64,000 nucleotides of DNA from UBA6168 sp964423205 (GTDB lineage Bacteria > Bacteroidota > Bacteroidia > Chitinophagales > Saprospiraceae): NCBI GenBank assembly GCA_964423205.1, contig CAYRDX010000015.1, forward strand, positions 10,197 to 74,196, written 5' to 3'. Below the pieces are notes generated by a model that made no database searches, was not told where the DNA came from, and worked only from the letters and a program-made list of their open reading frames with translations. The position numbers and the translations under genes were made by a program. Each line of letters starts with the position of its first letter. Positions within the stretch are counted from its first letter, which is position 1. This document shows positions 23,266-32,362 of this stretch, one piece after another.

Positions 23266-24537
23266 ATGAAGCAGTTTACCCTTTTGGTCATTTTGATATT
23301 ATTGCGGATTTCAGCAGGTTCTCAAGACCTAACTGGGCTTTGGGAAGGTGAATTGCTTCAAAATGAACAGTACGCTGCTTTTGAATACAGGCTGGAGATC
23401 GTTCAGAAGGCATCTGTAATTTCTGGTTCTGCAACTTCGCAAAGCAAACAAGGAGGCCCCGTTTCCAAATTTGAAATCGGAGGCTCATGGGACGGCCAGC
23501 AAATGGTTTTGCAGGAAGTCCGCCAAATAGAACCAAAAAACAGTCAATGGTGCCTCAAACATATTCTTTTGAACCTCAGCATCACAGATACGCTTGCCAC
23601 TCTAAGGGGCACCTGGGAAGCCCAAAATTGCATACCAGGAACAATTTCACTTTCCAAAAGACTTCCTGCAAACTCCAAACCTCAAACTTCCTCCGATAGC
23701 TATCGGAGTCAAACTTCAAACTCCAAACTTTCAGGCAAATGGTCTGGTCAATTATCTCAATCCGACCGCAGTTACGGTTTCTATTTTGAAATGAAATTGA
23801 ATACCGATGGTACTGGTACTTCCACCATTATTTCTGATGGAGAGGGAGGTAATGCTACACTTTCGCTTAACTGGAATTTTGACGATAGTTCGGGGTTGAT
23901 GCATTTTAAAGAAACAGCCATAATCGAAAAATCTGTCCCTGATTGGAGATGGTGCCTTAAATCCGGACAACTCAAAATGAAAGAAACTGTCCATTGGAAA
24001 TCAATGCAAGGCTCATGGGCTGGTTACATAGAAGGTTATTCTGAGAGCAGGGGTGCTTGCGCACCGGGAGAGTTATTTTTAGAGCAACCCATATTAAACT
24101 CAGGAGAGCTCATATTGCCTGATATAAGTACAACATCAGACCATCCAACTCTGAACCCTGTTCCTCCCGATTTGGCAGGTTATGTAAAGGACCAAAAAAG
24201 AGAAGTAGAAGTGAACAGGGTGGTTGAAGTAAAAGGTCGAAGGATAAAAATCTGGGTTTGGGACAATGGAACCATTGACGGCGATGTGCTGTCACTTTTT
24301 TTGAACGGTAAAATGTTATTGCATCAGCACAGGGCAACCCGCCAGAAATACGAAATGCTCGTGACTCTCGAAAAACCAGTGAATTACCTGATTTTGCATG
24401 CCATTACTCTTGGAAGTATAAGCCCCAACACAGTCGCTGTTTCAATTGACGATGGGTCAGGTGAAAAAATCATAATGGTCAGTTCCACATTAAAATCCAG
24501 TGGCGCTATTATGATACGGGAATTTAAAGTTGAATGA
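23266..24537 (+). CDS. Secreted protein with duplicated domain and Bacteroidota C-terminal domain
   Basis: Hypothetical protein of 423 aa with a signal peptide (residues 1-18). Two copies of one beta-rich domain follow, about residues 22-128 (LTGLWEGELL) and 155-275 (LSGKWSGQLS), each with a WCLK motif. Between them, residues about 136-155 are encoded by a CTTCAAACT-type repeat containing an 18-bp palindrome. The C-terminal domain (about 320-423, IKIWVWDNGTIDGDVLSLFLNG) is a recurrent Bacteroidota beta-sandwich of unknown role. The function is not recognised. Confidence 0.7.
   Translation: MKQFTLLVILILLRISAGSQDLTGLWEGELLQNEQYAAFEYRLEIVQKASVISGSATSQSKQGGPVSKFEIGGSWDGQQMVLQEVRQIEPKNSQWCLKHILLNLSITDTLATLRGTWEAQNCIPGTISLSKRLPANSKPQTSSDSYRSQTSNSKLSGKWSGQLSQSDRSYGFYFEMKLNTDGTGTSTIISDGEGGNATLSLNWNFDDSSGLMHFKETAIIEKSVPDWRWCLKSGQLKMKETVHWKSMQGSWAGYIEGYSESRGACAPGELFLEQPILNSGELILPDISTTSDHPTLNPVPPDLAGYVKDQKREVEVNRVVEVKGRRIKIWVWDNGTIDGDVLSLFLNGKMLLHQHRATRQKYEMLVTLEKPVNYLILHAITLGSISPNTVAVSIDDGSGEKIIMVSSTLKSSGAIMIREFKVE
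23671..23730. repeat. Repeat block with perfect palindrome inside a coding region
   Basis: CTCCGATAGCTATCGGAG (23691-23708) is an 18-bp perfect palindrome flanked on both sides by CAAACTTC/AACTCCAAAC-type repeats. These resemble the intergenic block at 30513-30600. Here the block is read in frame as a Ser/Thr/Gln-rich linker. Confidence 0.75.
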
Positions 24538-24560
24538 TATCAGTGACATTTTTACCTTAG
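24530..24560 (+). promoter_or_regulatory. Promoter candidate for the S10 peptidase gene
   Basis: TTG at 24530, a 20-nt spacer, then TACCTTAG (24553-24560), close to the Bacteroidota TTTG-N19-TAnnTTTG pattern. The start codon follows 25 nt later. Confidence 0.4.
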
Positions 24561-24585
24561 CGAGCAAACAAAACCTTGTTACCTT

Positions 24586-26097
24586 ATGAAAAAGCTCGCT
24601 CACACATTATTCTTTCTGCTGGTATTTTCCGTCACGGCCAGTTTCGCACAAAAAGAGGATCAATCCAAAGCTCCCAAATTTGAGCCGGAGCCTGTACTTT
24701 CTGTAACGAAACACAGTCTAAAACTGACAGATGGTAAAGTAATCAACTACACCGCAAGTACCGGATACACCCTAATGAAAAACGAAGAAGGAGAGGCCAG
24801 GGCCAGAATATTTTCAATAGCCTACACACTTGATGGCGTTACTAACCCATCGACCCGGCCAATCACTTTTGCATTTAATGGAGGCCCCGGGTCCTCTTCT
24901 GTATGGCTGCACATGGGAGCTCTTGGTCCAAAACGCATCGTAATGACAGACGAAGGTGCAGCCACTCCTCCACCTTATAAAATGGTGGATAATGAGTACT
25001 CATGGCTGGAATTCACTGACCTTGTTTTTATCGACCCTGTAATGACCGGTTTCAGTCGTCCTGCAGGTGGCACCGATAAAAAAGAGTTCACCGGATATTT
25101 GGAAGACCTTGAATCGGTTGGCGAGTTTATAAGATTGTACACCACCCGGAATGCACGTTGGAATTCACCTAAATTTCTGTCTGGTGAAAGTTATGGCACC
25201 ACCAGGGCTAGTGGACTTTCCGGATTCCTGCAGGAGCGTTATGGAATGTTTCTGAATGGTTTGGTGCTTATTTCACACATCACCAATTTCCAGACCGCCA
25301 GATTTGGCATTGGAAACGACCTGCCTTATCCACTCTTCCTGCCTACTTATGCTGCCACTGCATGGTACCATAAAAAACTGTCACCTGAATACAGTTCCCT
25401 GCGAAAATTGCTCGATGAAGTAGAAGCCTTTGCGATGAATGAATACACTCTGGCGCTCATGAAAGGCGACCAATTGAGTGAAACTGAAAAAAGGGCCATT
25501 GCTGAAAAGTTGTCCCGGTATTTGGGTATTTCAGTTGATTATGCCCTTCAGGCAAATCTGCGTCCAGTCATTCATCGCTTTGTTAAAGAACTTCGACGCG
25601 ATGAAGGCCTTACAGTTGGCAGGCTCGATTCCCGATTTACCGGAAAGGATTATGACGGGACAACAGACAGGTATGAATTTGACCCGAGCTACGATAAAGC
25701 TATCTACGGCCCATACACCATGGCAGTTTACGATCACATCAAACGCAACCTCAAATACGATAATGATATTCCTTATGAAATTCTGACTGGCAGGGTGCGC
25801 CCCTGGAATTACGACAATGTGCAAAACGAATACCTCAATGTCTCAGAAACCCTGCGACAGGCCATGCATAAAAACCCTTACATGAAGGTGCATGTCTGCA
25901 ATGGGTACTTTGATTTGGCTACTCCCTATTTTGCGACAGAATATACCTTTAACCACATGTTTCTCGACCCTGCGTTGAAAGGGAATGTTTCCATGTCCTA
26001 CTATGAATCAGGGCACATGATGTACATCCACAAACCTTCCCTTATTCAAATGACTGTTGATGTAAGGAAGTTTTATGCAAATGCATTGAAACAATAA
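24586..26097 (+). CDS. S10 family serine carboxypeptidase-like protein
   Basis: Exported peptidase of 503 aa. A signal peptide (residues 1-21, ending SFAQ) is followed by the alpha/beta hydrolase fold with the oxyanion loop NGGPGSSSVW, the nucleophile S202 in SGESYGTTR, and a C-terminal histidine in YESGHMMY. S10 enzymes remove C-terminal residues and many are active at low pH. It converges on the superoxide dismutase gene and shares a terminator with it. Confidence 0.9.
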   Translation: MKKLAHTLFFLLVFSVTASFAQKEDQSKAPKFEPEPVLSVTKHSLKLTDGKVINYTASTGYTLMKNEEGEARARIFSIAYTLDGVTNPSTRPITFAFNGGPGSSSVWLHMGALGPKRIVMTDEGAATPPPYKMVDNEYSWLEFTDLVFIDPVMTGFSRPAGGTDKKEFTGYLEDLESVGEFIRLYTTRNARWNSPKFLSGESYGTTRASGLSGFLQERYGMFLNGLVLISHITNFQTARFGIGNDLPYPLFLPTYAATAWYHKKLSPEYSSLRKLLDEVEAFAMNEYTLALMKGDQLSETEKRAIAEKLSRYLGISVDYALQANLRPVIHRFVKELRRDEGLTVGRLDSRFTGKDYDGTTDRYEFDPSYDKAIYGPYTMAVYDHIKRNLKYDNDIPYEILTGRVRPWNYDNVQNEYLNVSETLRQAMHKNPYMKVHVCNGYFDLATPYFATEYTFNHMFLDPALKGNVSMSYYESGHMMYIHKPSLIQMTVDVRKFYANALKQ

Positions 26098-26127
26098 CGA
26101 TTCCTTGAAAATGAATTAGCTATAACG

Positions 26128-26162
26128 AAAAAGCCCCTGGCAAAATGACCGGGGGCTTTCTT
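26128..26162. terminator. Bidirectional terminator, S10 peptidase / sod
   Basis: AAAGCCCCTGG pairs with CCGGGGGCTTT around CAAAATGA. A-runs and T-runs on the two sides suit termination of both converging genes. Confidence 0.88.
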
Positions 26163-26181
26163 ATGAAGTTAGTTTTATTGA

Positions 26182-26811
26182 TTATTTCATTGCACCCGGA
26201 TTGGCTTCGTTGTAACGGCGTGATACTTCTTTCCAATTGATAACATTGAAAAATGCAGCTACATAGTCAGGCCGCCTGTTCTGATAGTTCAGATAGTAGG
26301 CATGTTCCCAAACGTCAATTCCCAAAACTGGAATTCCTTTTTCCTCAGCCACATCCATTAGCGGATTGTCCTGATTGGGAGTAGAAGTGATAAACAACTT
26401 ATCGTTTTTATCAGTACACAACCAGGCCCAACCCGATCCAAAACGTGTACCTGCGGCACTTGTGAATTTCTGTTTGAAATTTTCAAAAGAACCAAAATCG
26501 CGGTTGATGGCTTTGGTAATGTTCAGTTGAGTGTCTGGCTCTCCACCTCCGTCTGGTGACATAATTTCCCAGAAAAGACAATGGTTGTAAAATCCTCCCC
26601 CATTATTCCGTACAGCCATGCCGTGTTGGGAAATATTGGCGAGGATATCTTCAATTTTTTGTCCTTCAAGAGGAGTGTTTGCTATAGCAGCATTTAAGTT
26701 ATTGGTATAACCAGCATGATGCTTACCATGATGGATCTCCATTGTACGTGCATCAATGTTTGGTTCTAAGGCATCGAGGCCATAAGGGAGGGCAGGAAGT
26801 TTAAATGACAT
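26182..26811 (-). CDS. sodB: Superoxide dismutase (Fe/Mn)
   Basis: Removes superoxide; 209 aa. The N-terminal helical domain has TMEIHHGKHHAGYTNNLN with the first metal histidine. The C-terminal domain carries the DVWEHAYY ligand pair, and NNGGGFYNHCLFW supplies the second histidine. The Fe or Mn preference cannot be settled by eye. No signal peptide, so cytoplasmic. It is separated from the divergent fumC by 324 nt. Confidence 0.94.
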   Translation of the reverse strand: MSFKLPALPYGLDALEPNIDARTMEIHHGKHHAGYTNNLNAAIANTPLEGQKIEDILANISQHGMAVRNNGGGFYNHCLFWEIMSPDGGGEPDTQLNITKAINRDFGSFENFKQKFTSAAGTRFGSGWAWLCTDKNDKLFITSTPNQDNPLMDVAEEKGIPVLGIDVWEHAYYLNYQNRRPDYVAAFFNVINWKEVSRRYNEANPGAMK

Positions 26812-27135
26812 AAGGTGTTAATTTTTTGCTCGCTTTCAATATGCAGAGGGATAATATGAGTGAGCCCTGAGGCCTGCTAAAACAACACGCTCTGAATACT
26901 GTAAGCTTATGTTTAGAAGAATGGCTGCGAAAGATAAGCAGATCAAAATCATTTGGAAAAACGCCAGACATGGCATTTTGTTTAAACACGAGCTTAACAA
27001 AAATCACCCCATGTGCTGCCAGGCATAGCTTGTATTAAATGCAACATTTGCGAAGTTTGCCTGTAGTTTAAGAACTCCATGCATATTTAGAATGGAGTAT
27101 GTATATCAAAGTCTAATTTCCAACAATAAATTATC
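26812..27135. other. Divergent intergenic region, sod / fumC
   Basis: 324 nt without a supported gene. It must hold promoters for both genes, but I see no box that matches the consensus on both elements. Confidence 0.5.
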
Positions 27136-28533
27136 ATGCAATACCGAAAAGAAAAAGATAGCCTCGGGATAGTTGAAGTTCCGGCTGATGCCTACTGGGC
27201 AGCACAAACTCAAAGGTCGATCATGAATTTTAAAATAGGTGGCCATCGAATGCCACCTGAAATTATCAGAGCTTTTGCCATACTCAAAAAGGCAGCTGCG
27301 TTGACAAACCTCGACCTCGGAGTGCTGTCTGCTGAAAAAACAGAACTCATAGTAGCTGTTTGTGATGAAATTCTGGCTGGTAAACTCGATGAACAGTTCC
27401 CGCTCGTAGTATGGCAAACAGGCAGTGGTACACAAAGTAACATGAACCTCAACGAAGTCATCGCTAACCGTGGCCATGTTATTAAAGGGGGAAACCTTTT
27501 GGATGAAAAGAAATTCCTCCATCCCAACGACGATGTCAACAAATCCCAATCCTCCAATGATACCTTCCCAACAGCAATGCATATTGCAGCTTACCAGATT
27601 CTGGTGGAGGTTACCATTCCGGGCATCACCAAGTTGCGCGATACGCTGAAAGTAAAGGCTGCACAATACATGAATATCGTCAAGATTGGCCGTACCCATT
27701 TGATGGACGCCACTCCATTGACTCTTGGTCAGGAATTGTCAGGTTATGCAGCGCAATTGGATCAGGGTCTGAAAGCCATTGAGGCTACATTGCCGCACCT
27801 CGCTCAACTGGCCCTGGGAGGTACAGCCGTAGGTACCGGCCTCAATGCCCCTAAAGGTTATGCTGAAAAAGTAGCAGTAAAAATTGCAGATCTCACAAAA
27901 CTGCCATTTGTAACTGCTCCCAATAAATTTGAATCACTCGCCGCACATGACGGCATCGTTGAGTCGCACGGGGCATTGAAAACCGTTGCCGTCTCACTGT
28001 TTAAGATTGCCCACGATATTCGTATGCTGGCTTCCGGCCCCCGTTGCGGAATCGGTGAAATCATCATTCCTGACAATGAACCTGGTTCTTCCATTATGCC
28101 CGGCAAAGTAAACCCAACACAGAATGAAGCTATGACTATGGCTATGGCCCAGGTTTTGGGAAATGATGTTGCAATCAACATTGGTGGAATGAATGGCCAT
28201 TTTGAATTAAATGTCTTCAAGCCCCTCATGATATTCAATTTCCTGATGTCCGCACGATTGATAGGAGATGCTTGTGTCAGCTTCAACGATAACTGTGCAG
28301 TGGGAATCGAGCCCAATCGCGAGAAAATAAAATACAATCTCGACAACTCCCTGATGCTCGTAACTGCACTCAATACAAAAATCGGTTACGACAATGCAGC
28401 AGCCATAGCAAAAAAGGCGCACAAAGAACACAAAACACTTAAAGCTGCTGCAATGGAACTGGGTTTGGTCACCTCGGAACAATTTGACGAGTGGGTCAAA
28501 CCGGAGGAAATGGTTGGTGAAATGAAAATGTAA
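27136..28533 (+). CDS. fumC: Class II fumarate hydratase
   Basis: Interconverts fumarate and malate in the citric acid cycle; 465 aa, the usual length. Signatures are GSGTQSNMNLNEVIANRG near residue 97, the catalytic region KIGRTHLMDATPLTLGQE, and the mobile loop GSSIMPGKVNPTQNEA. It is a cytoplasmic oxygen-stable homotetramer in characterised relatives. A terminator follows at 28557-28610. Confidence 0.97.
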   Translation: MQYRKEKDSLGIVEVPADAYWAAQTQRSIMNFKIGGHRMPPEIIRAFAILKKAAALTNLDLGVLSAEKTELIVAVCDEILAGKLDEQFPLVVWQTGSGTQSNMNLNEVIANRGHVIKGGNLLDEKKFLHPNDDVNKSQSSNDTFPTAMHIAAYQILVEVTIPGITKLRDTLKVKAAQYMNIVKIGRTHLMDATPLTLGQELSGYAAQLDQGLKAIEATLPHLAQLALGGTAVGTGLNAPKGYAEKVAVKIADLTKLPFVTAPNKFESLAAHDGIVESHGALKTVAVSLFKIAHDIRMLASGPRCGIGEIIIPDNEPGSSIMPGKVNPTQNEAMTMAMAQVLGNDVAINIGGMNGHFELNVFKPLMIFNFLMSARLIGDACVSFNDNCAVGIEPNREKIKYNLDNSLMLVTALNTKIGYDNAAAIAKKAHKEHKTLKAAAMELGLVTSEQFDEWVKPEEMVGEMKM

Positions 28534-28556
28534 TTTTTGTCTTGTCATTGTAAAAT

Positions 28557-28610
28557 AACCGGGATGCGCGATTAAATTTTCTGACTTCGCTGTATCCCGG
28601 TTGCTTTTTT
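28557..28610 (+). terminator. Terminator after fumC
   Basis: AACCGGGAT (28557-28565) pairs with ATCCCGGTT (28594-28602) around a 28-nt loop, followed by GCTTTTTT. Confidence 0.75.
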
Positions 28611-28665
28611 CAAAAGGTGTACCTAAATTGAGGTCAGAAGATTTGAAACACGTACATCACTCCGA

Positions 28666-29565
28666 ATGAAGCTAGAGCGTTTCTTTCAATACCTCAAGTT
28701 CGAAAAACGATTCTCACAGCATACCCTATCTGCCTACCAGATTGATTTAGAGCAATTTTCTGTTTTTATATACTCATCCTTTGACCTGAACGAAGCTTCC
28801 CAGGTTGAAGCCCAGCATGTCAGGTCATGGATGGTTTCTCTCCTTCAGCAGGGTTTGACACCGAGATCAGTCAACCGGAAATTATCCAGTCTAAAGACCT
28901 ACTACAAATTTCTCCGTCAGCAAGGAGAGGTTGAAACCAACCCCATGTCCAAAATAATCGCTCCTAAAACAGGGAAAAGGCTACCAGTTTTTGTGAATGA
29001 AAACAAAATGTCCGAGCTGTTCGAAAGGGCTGATTTTGGTGATGGTTACACCGGAACACGTGACCGGATTATTATGGAGTTATTCTATTGTACCGGTATG
29101 CGGCAATCTGAACTGATTGACCTGAAAACCAGAAGCATTCATTTTTCAAGCAATCAAATCAAAGTAAAGGGTAAAGGCAGTAAAGAAAGGCTCATACCCA
29201 TCTCAAGGCAACTTACTCAACTATTGAAGGAATATATCGCTATCAGAGAAGAAACATTTCCTGATTCGGGTAGTCAAGATTTGCTATTAACAGCAAAAGG
29301 GAAACCCTTGTACCGTTCCCTTGTTTATAAAATAGTGAAACATTACCTGTCGCTTGTTACAACTTTGGAACAACGCAGCCCCCATGTGCTTAGGCATTCC
29401 TTTGCTACACACCTATCAAACAGTGGAGCCGACCTAACTGCAATAAAAGAATTATTAGGGCATTCAAGTCTGGCATCTACTCAGGTTTACACCCATAATT
29501 CAATCGAAAGGTTGCGCAAAGTATATGAACAGGCACATCCTAAAGCGAAAACAAAACCGGATTGA
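28666..29565 (+). CDS. Tyrosine recombinase XerC/XerD
   Basis: Site-specific recombinase of 299 aa that would resolve chromosome dimers at dif. The N-terminal SAM-like DNA-binding domain covers about residues 1-90. Catalytic residues are R146 (TGMRQSEL), a lysine in KVKGKGSKERLIP, H240 and R243 (HVLRHSFATHL), H266 (LGHSSLAST) and Y275. Bacteroidota carry one or two such genes, and the XerC/XerD choice cannot be made by eye. No attachment site or prophage genes adjoin it. hpf follows after 80 nt. Confidence 0.92.
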   Translation: MKLERFFQYLKFEKRFSQHTLSAYQIDLEQFSVFIYSSFDLNEASQVEAQHVRSWMVSLLQQGLTPRSVNRKLSSLKTYYKFLRQQGEVETNPMSKIIAPKTGKRLPVFVNENKMSELFERADFGDGYTGTRDRIIMELFYCTGMRQSELIDLKTRSIHFSSNQIKVKGKGSKERLIPISRQLTQLLKEYIAIREETFPDSGSQDLLLTAKGKPLYRSLVYKIVKHYLSLVTTLEQRSPHVLRHSFATHLSNSGADLTAIKELLGHSSLASTQVYTHNSIERLRKVYEQAHPKAKTKPD

Positions 29566-29645
29566 TAAAATCTCCAACGCCCTGGACCATAAGGATGGAG
29601 TTTATGAACCGGATACTATTTAATAACTGCTTAAATTGACTGTAT

Positions 29646-29954
29646 ATGAAAGTACACACCGAATCCGTTCAGTTCAAAGCTGACCAAAAATTGTTGAACT
29701 TTATTGAAAAGAAGATGAATAAACTTGATGTTTTCTTTGACCGCATCATTGATGCAGATGTCAAGTTAAGGCTTGAAAATTCAGGACAGGTTAGAGACAA
29801 AATTGCAGAAGTAAGGTTACATGTACCTGGTCAAAGCCTTTTCGTCAAGGAAACTGAGAAAACTTTTGAATCTTCCATTGACAACGCAGTTGAAAATCTA
29901 AAAAGGCAATTGGTGAAATACAAGGAAAAAATGCGAATGCACCATGACGGCTAA
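29646..29954 (+). CDS. hpf: Ribosome hibernation promoting factor, short form
   Basis: HPF/YfiA (RaiA) family, 102 aa. It opens MKVHTESVQFKADQKLLNFI, and the beta-alpha fold includes KIAEVRLHVPGQSLFVKETEKTFESSIDNAVENLKRQL. It binds the decoding site of the 30S subunit and silences ribosomes in stationary phase. The long C-terminal dimerisation domain is absent. It lies between xerC and the tRNA-tuf cluster. Confidence 0.92.
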   Translation: MKVHTESVQFKADQKLLNFIEKKMNKLDVFFDRIIDADVKLRLENSGQVRDKIAEVRLHVPGQSLFVKETEKTFESSIDNAVENLKRQLVKYKEKMRMHHDG

Positions 29955-30092
29955 TAACTTTCTGCCAATTCCAGGGCACATTTCGACAGGGCCTGCTTCA
30001 CTTTGGAGCGGGCGCTGTCAATTTTGCAAACTCTGCTCTAAAGTTTTTTTAAAAAAAAGATAGAATTCTGATAGAGAAACCTGTGAAAAACC

Positions 30093-30100
30093 TACTTTTG
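30093..30100 (+). promoter_or_regulatory. Upstream -7 box candidate of the tRNA-tuf cluster (TACTTTTG)
   Basis: Exact TAnnTTTG match, 159 nt before the first tRNA. It is the first of two tandem boxes. Confidence 0.45.
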
Positions 30101-30161
30101 CGCCTCCAAAAATTCAGGGGTAAAAAGAATTTTCAAAATTTTCTTTTTTTCTCAAAACGTC

Positions 30162-30169
30162 TATCTTTG
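30162..30169 (+). promoter_or_regulatory. Downstream -7 box of the tRNA-tuf cluster (TATCTTTG)
   Basis: Exact TAnnTTTG match, 90 nt before the tRNA-Thr gene. It is preceded by a T-rich tract (TTTTCTTTTTTTC) at the -33 position. This is the best promoter candidate in the window. Confidence 0.6.
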
Positions 30170-30251
30170 CGAGCGCTTTTGAAAACCCCTTGATTTTTGA
30201 GGCGAAGTTCTTTGTAAAAATCTTTCAGATTAATATTTAATAGTTTTGTAA

Positions 30252-30324
30252 GCCAGTGTAGCTCAGTTGGTAGAGCAGCTGATTTGTAATCAGCTGGTCA
30301 GGGGTTCGAGTCCCTTCACTGGCT
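30252..30324 (+). tRNA. tRNA-Thr (anticodon TGT)
   Basis: Cloverleaf of 73 nt. The acceptor stem is GCCAGTG/CACTGGC with discriminator T. The anticodon arm is CTGAT-TTGTAAT-CAG style with anticodon TGT, and the T-arm GGTTCGAGTC is present. CCA is not encoded. Confidence 0.95.
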
Positions 30325-30426
30325 CGGTTCAAATTTGACAGATTGTGAGTTGCAATGCGTGAATTCAGTTAAATGGCGATAAAGTCATCAACGATATACA
30401 GCTAACTCCACACTGCAAACTGAATT

Positions 30427-30512
30427 GGGGGTGCGCCGAAGTGGGAGAGTCGGGGCAGACTGTAAATCTGTTGTCTATGGCTGAGTAGGTTCGAATCCTA
30501 CCACCCCCACCA
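30427..30512 (+). tRNA. tRNA-Tyr (anticodon GTA), CCA encoded
   Basis: Long-variable-arm tRNA. The acceptor stem is GGGGGTG/CACCCCC, the discriminator is A at 30509, and the genomic CCA is at 30510-30512. The anticodon is GTA in CAGACTGTAAATCTG. The T-arm is GTAGG-TTCGAAT-CCTAC. Confidence 0.95.
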
Positions 30513-30600
30513 TGGTAGTTTGAAGGTTGAAGTTCGAAGTTTGTAGTTCTTCAAACTTCAAACTTCGAACTTCAAACTTCAAACTTCGAACTTCAAACTA
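30513..30600. repeat. Self-complementary 7-nt repeat block between tRNAs
   Basis: One arm has GTTTGAAGGTTGAAGTTCGAAG-like units and the other has five or more CTTCAAA/CTTCGAA units, so the block can fold into a long hairpin between tRNA-Tyr and tRNA-Gly. There are no spacers, so it is not a CRISPR array. Confidence 0.8.
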
Positions 30601-30609
30601 ATACAGAAT

Positions 30610-30682
30610 GCGGGCGTAGCTCAGTTGGTAGAGCATCAGCCTTCCAAGCTGAGGGTCGCGGGTTCGAGTCTCGTCGCCCGCT
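30610..30682 (+). tRNA. tRNA-Gly (anticodon TCC)
   Basis: Acceptor stem GCGGGCG/CGCCCGC with discriminator T. The anticodon stem TCAGC/GCTGA encloses CTTCCAA, giving TCC. The T-arm GGTTCGAGTC is present. CCA is not encoded. Confidence 0.95.
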
Positions 30683-30763
30683 CTGTTTATTTCTCTCGCT
30701 GTTTGATGTGCTTTTTTCTTTCAAAAAAGAACATCGGGCAGTGACAGACGTATTACGAAACGT

Positions 30764-30835
<72 letters not shown>

Positions 30836-30955
30836 CCACGAAATGAAGAGTTGAATTGATAAAAGCCGGCAGCCTATCGGTATTCATTTAACTCAATCAT
30901 TCGGTGGATTAATATCCTTTTTTTCATTTACAAAAAGATTTTAAAACTTATTCCG

Positions 30956-32152
30956 ATGGCAAAAGAAATTTTTCAAAGAACGAAACCGCACGTCAATATT
31001 GGGACGATAGGACACGTTGACCACGGCAAGACTACCTTAACCGCTGCCATCACCTATGTTTTGGCGGAGGATGGTCTTGCTAAGAAAACGGATTATGATT
31101 CTATTGACGCTGCTCCAGAAGAAAAAGAGCGTGGTATTACTATTAACACAGCTCACGTAGAATATGAAACCAAGAACCGTCACTATGCACACGTTGACTG
31201 CCCTGGTCACGCTGACTATGTGAAGAACATGGTAACAGGTGCCGCTCAGATGGACGGTGCAATTATCGTTGTGGCTGCAACCGACGGTCCAATGCCTCAA
31301 ACCCGTGAGCACATCCTTTTGGCTCGTCAGGTAGGTGTTCCTGCATTGGTTGTTTATATGAATAAAGTTGACCTTGTTGATGACCCCGAAATGTTGGAAT
31401 TGGTTGAAATGGAGGTTCGTGAATTGCTGAGTCAGTACGAATTTGACGGCGACAACGCCGCTGTTGTTAAGGGCTCTGCGCTTAAAGCTCTGGAAGGAGA
31501 AGCTTCTGGTGTTGCTTCCATCCGTGAATTGATGGCTGCTGTTGACGAGAAAATTCCTGAGCCAGTTCGCGTAACTGACAAGCCGTTCCTCATGCCTATC
31601 GAGGACGTATTCTCCATTACAGGCCGTGGTACTGTTGCTACTGGCCGTATTGAGCGTGGAGTTATTAAAGTTGGTGAGCCCGTTGAAATCATCGGTATGA
31701 TGAGAGAAGGTGAGAAGCCTTTGACTTCTACCGTTACAGGTGTTGAGATGTTCCGTAAACTTCTTGACAGAGGTGAAGCTGGTGACAACGCCGGCATCCT
31801 TCTTCGCGGTATCGACAAAGATGAAATCCGCCGTGGTATGGTTATCTGTGCTCCTGGTTCCGTGAAGCCACACAAAAACTTCAAGTGCGAGGTTTACGTA
31901 TTGAGCAAAGAAGAAGGTGGACGCCACACTCCGTTCTTTAACAACTACCGCCCACAGTTCTACTTCCGTACAACTGACGTGACTGGTGATGTTAAACTTC
32001 CAGACGGTGTTGAAATGGTGATGCCTGGTGACAACGTGACACTGACTGTGAACCTGATCAACTCCATCGCAATGGAGAAAGGCCTTCGTTTCGCAATCCG
32101 TGAAGGTGGCCGTACAGTCGGCGCCGGTCAGGTAACTGAGATACTCGAGTAA
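30956..32152 (+). CDS. tuf: Elongation factor Tu
   Basis: GTPase that delivers aminoacyl-tRNA to the ribosome; 398 aa. The G1 motif is GHVDHGKT (residues 18-25), G2 is RGITINT, G3 is DCPGHADY, and G4 is NKVD. Beta-barrel domains 2 and 3 are complete. The tRNA-tuf-tRNA-Trp-secE-nusG order is the classic one. A weak terminator lies between tuf and tRNA-Trp. Confidence 0.98.
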   Translation: MAKEIFQRTKPHVNIGTIGHVDHGKTTLTAAITYVLAEDGLAKKTDYDSIDAAPEEKERGITINTAHVEYETKNRHYAHVDCPGHADYVKNMVTGAAQMDGAIIVVAATDGPMPQTREHILLARQVGVPALVVYMNKVDLVDDPEMLELVEMEVRELLSQYEFDGDNAAVVKGSALKALEGEASGVASIRELMAAVDEKIPEPVRVTDKPFLMPIEDVFSITGRGTVATGRIERGVIKVGEPVEIIGMMREGEKPLTSTVTGVEMFRKLLDRGEAGDNAGILLRGIDKDEIRRGMVICAPGSVKPHKNFKCEVYVLSKEEGGRHTPFFNNYRPQFYFRTTDVTGDVKLPDGVEMVMPGDNVTLTVNLINSIAMEKGLRFAIREGGRTVGAGQVTEILE

Positions 32153-32179
32153 TACCTTTCGGTATATTGAAATACAGCG

Positions 32180-32216
32180 AAAGTTAAGCACTGCTTTTTG
32201 TGGTGCTTAACTTTTC
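32180..32216 (+). terminator. Terminator or attenuator after tuf
   Basis: AAAGTTAAGCAC pairs with GTGCTTAACTTT around TGCTTTTTGTG. It is followed only by TTCG, so it is probably partial, letting some transcription into tRNA-Trp-secE. Confidence 0.6.
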
Positions 32217-32227
32217 GTCATGTTTAA

Positions 32228-32300
32228 ACGGGCGTAGCTCAACTGGCAGAGCGACGGTCTCCAAAACCGTAGGCTGAGGGTTCAAGTCCTTCCGCCCGTG
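32228..32300 (+). tRNA. tRNA-Trp (anticodon CCA)
   Basis: Acceptor stem ACGGGCG/CGCCCGT with discriminator G. The anticodon stem ACGGT/ACCGT encloses CTCCAAA, giving CCA. The conserved tuf-trnW-secE order supports the assignment. Confidence 0.95.
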
Positions 32301-32362
32301 CAAATAAATAGATGGGGTCAAGAGCCAGTGAGGTGGTTTTTTGTACTCCCCAATAATTTAAA

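Noticed and set aside
28666..29565. Prophage or integrative element integrase
   Set aside because: Sequence and length fit housekeeping XerC/D, with hpf next to it and no phage or conjugation genes.
30513..30600. Possible CRISPR array
   Set aside because: Units are 7 nt, contiguous and self-complementary, with no unique spacers and no cas genes.
31037..32191. A 384-codon open frame antisense to tuf
   Set aside because: It exactly mirrors the highly conserved EF-Tu gene, has no recognisable motifs and reflects codon bias of tuf.
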